Below are positions 15,026 through 23,200 of a stretch of 31,910 nucleotides of DNA, one piece after another (the stretch's first letter is position 1; each line of letters opens with the position of its first letter). The translations under genes were made by a program, and so were the position numbers. This DNA is from SKVR01 sp037441525. GTDB taxonomy: Bacteria; Bacteroidota; Bacteroidia; Bacteroidales; UBA7960. The stretch lies in the NCBI GenBank assembly GCA_037441525.1, contig JBBISA010000047.1, forward strand, positions 1-31,910, in the 5' to 3' direction. The notes beneath the pieces were generated by a model that did not search any database, was not told the DNA's origin, and worked only from the letters and a program-made list of their open reading frames with translations.

Positions 15026-15913
15026 CTAATAATCGCCAAATGGCACTGTTATTCCCAGGAATGGTGCAGCATAAAGCCCATCAATGTCAGTGCCCAGAGG
15101 GATGTATAGCGCAAAATCGAGTCCTACGTTTTTAATCATTCTTCGCCCCCCCAACGATAAAAGCATGAACCAGACATCTTTGCCAAAATAGGCATAATTT
15201 TCAGAAATAAAATATCCCTTTGGACCAGTACGACGCATAAAACTGGCATTCAAGATAGGGCTTTTGGTCCATTGACCTTCACCATAACCATAGCCAAGCC
15301 CGAAATTTGAGTTACGGTCGCGGTTACCAAATGTTGCTGTACCAAACACAATCCCAAACCCCGAACTATCGGCATTTCGGCCAATAACAGTACCCATGAA
15401 AGCACCGGCAGAAAGGTTAACTTTTTCAGACTCAACGGGTATGGAAAATTTAGGTACTACCCAAATAGGTGTGAATCCGGCATCGAAAAGAAATGATGGT
15501 ATCATGCCTGCACTCATGGAAAAGTATTTTGTAAAACCATAGCTCACCTGGTTGTAAAGCACCCAGATATTCTGGTAATAACCTTCTCCCTGCTTTAACC
15601 CATACCCATTGGGAGTCCAGAAATAACGAGTGGCCTGGGGATTTTCACCCCAATAAACACCTCCGATAAATTTGGTATTATCAATAGGTTGGAGTAAGGT
15701 TATATCCTTTTTCAAAATGCGGATTTCGCCCAGTGATTCGGTCTTAAGAACAAGTAAATCAGCATCTTCACTCACAATGGTTCCGATAAACTCGTTGCCT
15801 TGTGCGGTTTTAACACGCACAAGAGTAGTATCGGCAGAGGACTGGGAGTATACATATTGCGAAATCAGAGTGATCGCAAACAAAAATGTGAAAATTGTTA
15901 ATTGTCGCTTCAT
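15026..15913 (-). CDS. Secreted protein, small beta domain plus putative outer-membrane barrel
   Basis: A 295-residue exported protein with a signal peptide ending near residue 23 (YVYSQ). Residues 30-75 read as a short Sm- or SH3-like beta domain (VRVKTAQGNEFIGTIVSED, then a VLKTESLGEI strand). Residues 90-295 are made of alternating aromatic and glycine-rich strands and end in FGITVPFGDY, a terminus that fits an outer-membrane beta-barrel. I do not recognise a named family; similar proteins are common in Bacteroidota and are annotated as hypothetical. It is monocistronic, with a clear terminator after it. Confidence in export is good; confidence in barrel topology is moderate. Confidence 0.78.
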   Translation of the reverse strand: MKRQLTIFTFLFAITLISQYVYSQSSADTTLVRVKTAQGNEFIGTIVSEDADLLVLKTESLGEIRILKKDITLLQPIDNTKFIGGVYWGENPQATRYFWTPNGYGLKQGEGYYQNIWVLYNQVSYGFTKYFSMSAGMIPSFLFDAGFTPIWVVPKFSIPVESEKVNLSAGAFMGTVIGRNADSSGFGIVFGTATFGNRDRNSNFGLGYGYGEGQWTKSPILNASFMRRTGPKGYFISENYAYFGKDVWFMLLSLGGRRMIKNVGLDFALYIPLGTDIDGLYAAPFLGITVPFGDY

Positions 15914-16170
15914 AAATTAGTTTTAAAAGTTAAATCAAATAATATTGTCTATAAAACAATCAGAATGCCATACGAAATTAAAATATATATTAATCTGATT
16001 ATCATTAACTAAGTGAACTGAGATTAAACAATTGTTAAATTTTCTTTGGGATTATTTGCCCTATTATCCTTTACCACTATTGTCAAATTGCAATTTTTGC
16101 AATGATGTAAAAAACATGTTGTAATTTTCGCAATTCTTATAAAACCACCCCTTTAAAAGAGAACCAATCC
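15914..16170. other. AT-rich intergenic stretch before the HTH pseudogene
   Basis: Between the secreted-protein gene and the pseudogene. I see no gene; it probably holds the promoter of the minus-strand gene ending at 15026 and the old promoter of the pseudogene. No exact -7 box was found. Confidence 0.5.
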
Positions 16171-16701
16171 ATGAGTCATTCGAGCAGAAAAGCAACCGAC
16201 ATACAATCTGTTTTCTTAACAGTATAAAGGCTGTTCTACCCCCAAATACGTCTCTGGCAAATGAACTGGCAGATGTTCCTGAAATAATACAGATAGCGCT
16301 CAAAGGCGTGCTCGAGGAAAGACGTTACTTACCATCAACGAAATTGATTTCCTTTGCGAGCATTTTCATCTATCTTCTTATTCACTTGCCAATGTAAAGG
16401 CGGGCATGGTAAGTTTTGCCTATCTTCCCCTAGAACCACTGGCCGCGAATTTTGCCCTTTACCACAAGAACCTGCTCCACGAAATATAGAAAATAGCTCA
16501 GGTAAAGGAAAGCCAGATCATTAATGCCTGCCATGACCTGCCCCTGTTTCATCATTATAGTTTCCCGGAGATAGCCAATTTCAAGGTGTTTTACCGGAAA
16601 CCTGTCAGACTATTGTTAAGGCCTATTCAAGGGTACCCTTTGCTGAAATGTGGACCGACAACACCCAACAGAGAGCCATAAAACAGATAGGGTTTTTATG
16701 A
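16171..16701 (+). pseudogene. Decayed Bacteroidota HTH regulator (frameshifts and stop)
   Basis: Three reading frames together reproduce a known Bacteroidota family: an N-terminal helix-turn-helix, then a conserved helical body. NSIKAVLPPNTSLANELADV is read from 16218. After a frame change near 16286, DSAQRRARGKTLLTINEIDF and downstream residues follow in another frame to an in-frame TAG at 16487, after which similarity continues (CHDLPLFHHYSFPEIANFKV, 16529-16588). After another change near 16600, YSRVPFAEMWTDN and KQIGF follow to a TGA at 16699. The start ATG at 16171 is in a further frame and is uncertain. Intact relatives, as I recall them, read xxSAYRRxRGxxxL then PxFHxFxFPExAxFK and WTDNT. 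At least two frameshifts and one stop are needed, so the gene is dead unless sequencing errors are clustered here. Confidence 0.72.
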
Positions 16702-16753
16702 TGCTGGGGCAGGCAGTAGCACTAGGCAAAGTGCAGGCATTACCACATAATAA

Positions 16754-16782
16754 ATCCCTGCACCATGACTCGATGCAGGGAT
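16754..16782 (-). terminator. Nine-base perfect hairpin downstream of the T9SS protein gene
   Basis: ATCCCTGCA (16754-16762) and TGCAGGGAT (16774-16782) form a perfect nine-base stem around an eleven-base loop. It lies 35 bases past the stop of the minus-strand gene ending at 16817; on that strand the stem is followed by TTATTAT, a weak T-rich tail. A terminator is the simplest reading. Confidence 0.5.
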
Positions 16783-16816
16783 GGTTTCAGAAGTTAGGAA
16801 AACCCGAACGTACTGT

Positions 16817-18847
16817 TCAATATCTTATTAGCCGTGCAGTAAATCCGTTCTGGGCAAGCCTTACAAAATAGAGCCCGGCGGGCAATTCACTAAGATCAAT
16901 AATGGTATGATCGCCATTTATAACTCCTGTAGCTACCACAGCTCCCTGGTTATTAATAAGCTGGTAATGGCTGCCTGATAAAATGGTTTCGGCCACCAGT
17001 GTAACCTGATTGCGGGCCGGGTTGGGATAGAGAGCAATGCGTGCCTGCGCAAAACCTGGTACATCAACCGTAGTAATTGCAACACAATCGCTCACCAGGG
17101 TGCAACCATTACCGGTAACCACTACGGCATAATTACCGATGGTAGTTGGGGTGAATGATCTGTTGATAGCACCATCAATGGGTTTACCCTCCCCATCGCA
17201 CCTTATCCATTGGTAAGAAGCCCCTGTGGCGTTGGAAGTAATGGTAATACCCTCCAAAGTGGTGCTGATATCTAGTGTGTTTATAGTCAGATCCACAGTT
17301 ACCACACTATCGCATCCAAACTGGTTCTGGCCGGCAAGCCGGTCAGTATACTTTCCGGTCTGGTACCAGGTATTACCGCCAGCCGATACATATTCATTAC
17401 AGGCAAACACGTCAAGAAAACCAAAGGTTTCACCTATCACAACCAATCCGGTGCCGGTTTCCGATTGCTGTTGCGATTGGGAATCGGCAACCCGCAACGA
17501 AATATCAAAATTTCCCGGGCCTGAAAAAGTATGCACAGGTTCAAGTTCATTGCTGGTATTTCCATCACCAAAATTCCAGGCGAACTCATTGGCATCAACA
17601 CTATTATTAATGAACTGGATCATGGTTGAAGTACAATCTTCGCTAATCACTTCATAATTAAAAGATGCGTTGGCATACTGAAGTTTTTCGGCATTAGCGG
17701 AGGCTACAGCGCTCCATAGGTTGCTGGTTTCCCTGAACTGAAAATGAACAGTGTGTACCCCTTTGGGTAGAAACCTCATGCTTATCATATCATCCAGCAC
17801 AAGGTGCTTTACGGGTTGGTTTAGTTCAATATAGGTAATGTTTTTTGTGTCATTATTAAACCAATATCGAAAAGCATAAATCATCCTTTCGTTTCCCGGG
17901 TCTGAAAGGGGCGCTTTAAAAAAAAGATGGCTTGTTACAGCACTCCACAACCCTGAATTATCGCGAAATCGAATATTAAAGGTGTGCAAACCTGGGCCGG
18001 CGTCTTTCATGCTGATGAGTTCATTCAGAACAATACCTGCAGTAAAATTACCTTCGGTAATCACAGCCTGATCAAACCGATCTCCAATCCAGTATTGCCA
18101 GGCAGTTAATTTGGGGGTTGTTGAGGGGGTTTGCAGCGATTTATAAAAGAAACTGGTGGATGTACCGCTCCATAATCCTGAGCTGTCCCTGAAACGGATA
18201 TTCAGGGTATGTATCCCACTGGTAAGTTGATTAGTCTGAAGTAGTTGATCGATGTTTACAGAAGCAGAAGCAGCAATATTTTGACGAACAGCGTCACTGT
18301 ATTTGCCATTAAACCAGTATTCCATGGTAATGATCTCTCTGTTGGTGGCCAGGCTCTTGGGCAATTTATAAAAGAAGCTGCTTGTGGTTCCACTCCACAA
18401 TCCCTGGTTATCCCTGAACCGGAAATTCAAAATATGTATCCCCTGCTGAAGTCCGATGACAGAAAGAACCTTATCAATATCAACATTGGATGAAGGGATT
18501 ATGATTTCGCGGGTAACCTGGCTGTAATCGTTATTGAACCAGTATTCCCAGGCGTTCAATTCCCGTGTTCCCGGTGTTGTTTCGGGCATTTTATAAAAAA
18601 AGCTGGATGATGTGCTGCTTCGAACCCCCTGATTATCGTAGGTGCGGAAGTTAAAGGTGTGGATTCCGGGACCAAGACCTGCCGTGGAAATCTGATCAGC
18701 AAAGGTGGCGTGGGTTGATGGAGAAACGGGAACTACAACGCGTGATGCGGACAGATGGTTAAACCAGTATTCGTATCCCGCGATGGTTCTTTGTCCGTTC
18801 ACCCAGAGTGCCCCAAAGCATATAAGTAAAAAAATGAGTCGTTTCAT
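16817..18847 (-). CDS. Secreted five-repeat PKD protein with type IX sorting domain
   Basis: A 676-residue exported protein. After a signal peptide (about 1-18) come five repeats of about 75 residues (24-390), each starting with a (E/Q/R)YW(F/I) motif, continuing with G(I/L/V)HTxN(I/F)RFRD and ending GLWS..SxxFFYK. A PKD domain (about 393-472, with FAWNFGDGN) is next. Then come a CDSVVTVDLTI motif found in many Bacteroidota secreted proteins, an Ig-like segment (about 525-595) and a type IX secretion C-terminal domain (about 603-676: ALYPNP start, LPAGLYFVRL, end LIRY). It should be secreted and probably anchored at the cell surface. The five repeats look like an adhesive or carbohydrate-facing stalk, which is inference. 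The upstream beta-helix gene is 57 bases away on the same strand. Confidence 0.9.
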   Translation of the reverse strand: MKRLIFLLICFGALWVNGQRTIAGYEYWFNHLSASRVVVPVSPSTHATFADQISTAGLGPGIHTFNFRTYDNQGVRSSTSSSFFYKMPETTPGTRELNAWEYWFNNDYSQVTREIIIPSSNVDIDKVLSVIGLQQGIHILNFRFRDNQGLWSGTTSSFFYKLPKSLATNREIITMEYWFNGKYSDAVRQNIAASASVNIDQLLQTNQLTSGIHTLNIRFRDSSGLWSGTSTSFFYKSLQTPSTTPKLTAWQYWIGDRFDQAVITEGNFTAGIVLNELISMKDAGPGLHTFNIRFRDNSGLWSAVTSHLFFKAPLSDPGNERMIYAFRYWFNNDTKNITYIELNQPVKHLVLDDMISMRFLPKGVHTVHFQFRETSNLWSAVASANAEKLQYANASFNYEVISEDCTSTMIQFINNSVDANEFAWNFGDGNTSNELEPVHTFSGPGNFDISLRVADSQSQQQSETGTGLVVIGETFGFLDVFACNEYVSAGGNTWYQTGKYTDRLAGQNQFGCDSVVTVDLTINTLDISTTLEGITITSNATGASYQWIRCDGEGKPIDGAINRSFTPTTIGNYAVVVTGNGCTLVSDCVAITTVDVPGFAQARIALYPNPARNQVTLVAETILSGSHYQLINNQGAVVATGVINGDHTIIDLSELPAGLYFVRLAQNGFTARLIRY
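17678..18778 (-). repeat. Five tandem 225-base coding repeats in the T9SS protein
   Basis: Five diverged copies of about 75 codons each, starting at residues 24, 98, 173, 248 and 324 of the encoded protein. Copies 2 to 4 are closest (shared RFRDxxGLWSG and SFFYK). Copy 5 is most diverged. Such a series usually arises by internal duplication. Confidence 0.8.
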
Positions 18848-18904
18848 TCCATAACAATTAAGTGAATTGATCTGAGAATAACCAAATAATTTCCTGTAAA
18901 AGCC

Positions 18905-19939
18905 CTATTCATTCTGCGTTCTTACCTTAATCTGAAACTGAAGCTCGCCATTGGAGTTGGTTTGCGGCGAAATGGTTTTCGACATAATATGAGGAATGGC
19001 AGGCACTGCACCATCAATATAACCCCAGGTTCCTCCATAAATACTTACCTGAGTTCCATCATCACCCAAAAAACCACCGGGGTGAAGCAAGCGGTAATTG
19101 TGGTCATAACTAAAACCATTGCCGGTTTGGTTTACAAAAAATGTGGCCAGATTAACCGAAAGGTAATTGCCTGAGGCAATATTATTACCCACATCCCAGC
19201 CTACCCGGAATACATTGTTTCTTACGATATTCCCGGTACCTGATATGGAATTTGGATAAGTTGAAAATATTACATTATTCTTAATGGTAGAATTGTTCAT
19301 ATTAATGAATGGGGTGAAACTATAATAAGGCCAGGCAGTGTAAAACTCAGCCATTATAATGTTATTCTGAATAACATTGGTATTCATATTTGCAATTTTA
19401 CCTGCAATTATATTATTGGTTACCACCAACGATTGTGCATTTTCTCCATGCACCCAGCCATTTATTACACACTGAATAATCAGATTATTTTTACAAGGGT
19501 TAGAATAATTGCCCTGGTAATTAATGGTATTAAACTGGCATCTTTTAATTACAACATTGTTAACAGAGTGGCCATGAGCAAAATTGATATCGCCCATAAT
19601 ATGCAATCCTTCCAAATGTAAATTGTCAGCATTATCATAAATACCAATTCCACTGATAATAACTGTTTTTTCTGTGGCAAGTGTTGAATCAGGATAATGG
19701 CCTACACCAAAAATTACAAGACGTTTATCGATATTGCCAGGTGAGCTAAAGAAACCACCCGGCAGGTAAATAGTATCGCCTGATTGAGCAGCGGTGTAGG
19801 CATTAATAAGACCGTTTACTCCATTAAAGAATTTGTGTTCACCGCTGCTGTGGAGGGCTACGAGCGATTGAGCGTTTACTGTGCTTTTGGCAGCCAGTAT
19901 AAGAACCAGAATGGCGACAATTTTAAGATAATTCTTCAT
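18905..19939 (-). CDS. Secreted right-handed parallel beta-helix protein
   Basis: A 344-residue exported protein. The signal peptide ends near residue 23 (TVNAQ). The opening follows the parallel beta-helix pattern GVNGLINAYTAAQSGDTIYLPGG, and residues 90-260 hold asparagine-rich coils such as VVTNNIIAGKI, VIQNNIIMA and TIKNNVIFS, typical of pectate-lyase-like right-handed beta-helix repeats. There is no catalytic signature that would show polysaccharide lyase activity. It has no type IX sorting domain; the end is TQNE. It is the first of a likely two-gene unit with the five-repeat T9SS protein, 57 bases downstream. It may be a polysaccharide-binding or surface protein. Confidence 0.85.
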   Translation of the reverse strand: MKNYLKIVAILVLILAAKSTVNAQSLVALHSSGEHKFFNGVNGLINAYTAAQSGDTIYLPGGFFSSPGNIDKRLVIFGVGHYPDSTLATEKTVIISGIGIYDNADNLHLEGLHIMGDINFAHGHSVNNVVIKRCQFNTINYQGNYSNPCKNNLIIQCVINGWVHGENAQSLVVTNNIIAGKIANMNTNVIQNNIIMAEFYTAWPYYSFTPFINMNNSTIKNNVIFSTYPNSISGTGNIVRNNVFRVGWDVGNNIASGNYLSVNLATFFVNQTGNGFSYDHNYRLLHPGGFLGDDGTQVSIYGGTWGYIDGAVPAIPHIMSKTISPQTNSNGELQFQIKVRTQNE

Positions 19940-20191
19940 TGCAAAGATTTTTTAGGTTACAATTGGGTAGATTGGACTTTTTCAAACCGAAAGATGGTAG
20001 GTTGTTTGGTTGAATTATTTGACTATTAAAGGCCATACAAAACAATAAAACTGCCAACAAATTTAAATAAATACCTAACTATTTTAAGGGTATCCCAAAA
20101 TTATTTCCCGACAAAACGTCTGATTTTTTCTATGCAATGCAACTGAAAACCACTATCAATATGTTATTGCATGATTATCTGCATATTGCAT
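19940..20191. other. Intergenic stretch before the beta-helix gene
   Basis: No gene seen. The minus strand has one TAAATTTG box (20065-20058), about 119 bases from the beta-helix start, but with no -33 element at proper spacing. The 3' end of the large alpha-2-macroglobulin gene and its terminator follow. Confidence 0.4.
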
Positions 20192-20219
20192 AAAAAAAGC
20201 CGAAATTACTCCGGCTTTT
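20192..20219 (-). terminator. Rho-independent terminator of the alpha-2-macroglobulin gene
   Basis: On the minus strand AAAAGCCG (20219-20212) pairs with CGGCTTTT (20202-20195) around a nine-base loop, and the T-run continues (A-run 20192-20198 on the plus strand). It lies 46 bases past the stop at 20265. Confidence 0.85.
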
Positions 20220-20264
20220 GCAGAATTGATTAGTTTTCAACAGTTGAAATAAGTTTCATTAAAG

Positions 20265-23200
20265 TCACCTCTTCACTTCCACCCACATCCCTTTGTTGCG
20301 CGCATACACAGATGCATCGTACATGGCTTCGATGTTGAAAGCAGGCAGATAGAACCGGCCCTGATAGGTGGCAGTAATTAAAACCTTAAAGGTTTTTGTT
20401 TCACCGGCTCTCAGGTCGAAATAGGTCAGCACCCTGTCGTCGCGCACATCTTCGTAGGTTGGTGTGTCCTGCTGAAGGGCTGCCGCTGCCGCATCCATAC
20501 GGGCGTTGGAAATCTCCCACCCCGATGGAAAAACCCGTGTAAGCGCAAGTTCCTGGTAATTACCACGGGCACCCGGATTAAACACCGTTACATCGGCAAC
20601 AACCGATGTGCCTTGTGTAAGTGAACGCACATCAACCGGAGCACCTGCCAGGTTGATAAACCTCACCTGCATGGTAAGATTTTCGTTTCCAGCTTCTTCT
20701 CTTCCTGCCTCCGGAATCCCTGAATGAATTACCCTGACAAACAACGTATTGCCCGATTTATTGGAAATTTTCACCCTTCTGGTGCGAGCATCATCCTGAA
20801 CCTGTAATGCCTGATTTACCACCAATGCCCTGGAGTTTACATTGATTTCGCGGCCACCATCTAAAGCAAATCTTGCCTGTATTTCCGAATCGCGCGTATT
20901 GCCGCGGTAAAAATCAGACAAAGCCATGAGGGCAAAGGCAGTGGAATGGGTACTTATCCATTGCGAAGAACCGAGTTCCTGGGCAATTTGTTGCACCAAA
21001 AGGGCTGCTTTTTCGCGTTGTTTCAGCAGATTCAGCACCATTACGATAACAGCTTTATCGCGCAGGTGATCGCCAAAGGTGTAATAGAATATGCGATAAG
21101 GCGGAATTTCGACCGGAGCTTCTACAGCCAGCTTCAGAGCGGCCTCCGTTTGGCCGCTGAGAGCATATGCTGCAGCCAGATGCCACTGTGCCTGTGCTGT
21201 AAGCTGTGCACGCTGTCTCAACCGGTTCATGGAACCCAGGTCGGGATTGCCTGACAATGCCATGGTAAACAACCTGTAGGCTTGTACCTGGTCGCCTCCA
21301 AAGCTTTCAACATCAGCAACCCAGCGGTTGGCCATGTCGCGCTGGAAACGCAACCAGTTGTCCATAAATCCGGCGGGTGGAGAGTATCCCTTCTTCTGTG
21401 CTTCAATCACAAAATGTCCCGTATAACTGGTAATCCAGTCGTTGGCCATTGTTGAGCCTGGCCATGTTGATATGCCTCCATTACCCAACTGGCGCGACGG
21501 CAAACGACCTACCACCGATTCTATGTTGGTTTGTATACGTTGTTTTTCCTGGTCGGAAAGTTCGGTAAACACATCAAGGAATAGTTGGGGGAACGCCCCG
21601 GAAATAAGTTGCTCGGTGCAACCATGAGGGTAGGTAGTAAGGAATTTTAACCTTTTATCCAGATTGATAGGCGGAATGGAGGAAAATTCAATTGATGCCT
21701 GATTATTCCCTGTCATTCCTGTAAAATCGAATGACAACTCACCTTCCCTGTTTCCATCAAGTACCAGCGATTCACCCGATGTTAAACGGGTATTGGCATT
21801 ACGCACCTGCAATTCAATATCGAAAGAAACGGTTTCTGAGCCGCCTTTGACCGTAGCAGTAACTTTGGCTACCCCTTCCCTGCCGGCAGTTTGCAGATCG
21901 AACCACAACAACTGGTCGCCTGGTGCTGTAAAGTTGATGGTTTTTGACCTTTCGCCTGCAACTGTCAGCAAATCGTTGGTTTGAATGTTAACCTGTACTT
22001 GCTTAATTGACGCATCGGTAACGAAAACATTTACAGGCAGGCTTACTTTTTCGCCCGGGCCCAGCACCCGCGGCAAGGTACCCAGGGCCATAAGCGATTG
22101 TTTTACTGCCACAGTTTTTTGGGCATTGCCATAGGCACTCTGATTTCCGGCTACTACCATAACCCTTACACTACCGACATATTGCGGCATGGTGAAGGTG
22201 TGTGTGCGGGATTTGTTCCGGTCAAGTGAAAATGGCCCGAAAAACCTCACCACTGGCCGGAAACGATTTGCCCGTTCGGCTTCACTCGGAGGTTGAATAA
22301 AATCATCACCCCCAATACCCAATAGTCTGGAAAATTCAGAGCCAAATGCTCCCATTACATAATCGTACATATCCCAGGTTTTAACTCCTAAAGCTTCCCT
22401 TGCATAGAAATGCCCCCAGGGATCAGGAGTTTTAAACCGGGTAAGATCGAGCAAACCTTCATCCACCATGGCCAGGGTATAGGTCATTGCTTTACCCCGT
22501 TGTTCTTTTATGGTAATGCTAACATCCTGCTGTGGTTTTAGCACATCGGGCATTGTAATGACCGGTTCAAGACGTGTTTCGGGGTCTTCTACCAAAAATG
22601 GCATAATCCCATAGAGCCTTATAGGAAGGTCGTTGATGGTTTGGGCATGGGGTTGAAGCAGTGTTAGGTGTGTATATGCGTTGGGGGCCATTTCAGGGGT
22701 AACTTTTATTTTGAAGGAAGTATTTCCGTCGCGGGTTTCCACCCAACGGCGAAGGATTACTCCGCTGCCATTTTCGATACTCACCATGGCGCGCCCACCC
22801 GATGATGAGGGGAAGGATATTACGAGGTCGTCGCCTGGCTTATATTTTTCCTTATCGGTGGTAAAAGTGAGCATGGCGGCAGCCTGTTGGCGCCCTTCGC
22901 GGTCGGAACCGTACCATGCCGGCCAGTCGAGACGAATCATTTCGCCGGCACGATGCCCGCTTTCAAGGTCGGTAACAAGGATCAGGTAGCGCCCCCACTC
23001 GGGATAATCGATCCTGAAGTTGAAGTTAGCTCTTCCGTTGGCAGTATTTACTACCTGAGTTTTTACGGGCTGATGCCACGAGCCGGCTGAGAAATCGCCA
23101 AGGTATTCATCGCTGGCATCCCACCACCATCGCCAGGATACTTTATAAACATCGACCCGGAGTTTACCCCCCGATACCGAATTCCCTTCCCTGTCAACAT

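Noticed and set aside
16064..16303. Minus-strand open frame of 79 codons
   Set aside because: It overlaps the HTH pseudogene in the opposite direction, which has clear family similarity.
16754..16782. Possible attachment site or transposon end
   Set aside because: There is no transposase, no second copy in the window and no target duplication. Its place after a stop codon fits a terminator.
20058..20065. TAAATTTG box as promoter of the beta-helix gene
   Set aside because: It has no -33 element at usual spacing and lies about 119 bases from the start; kept only as a remark.
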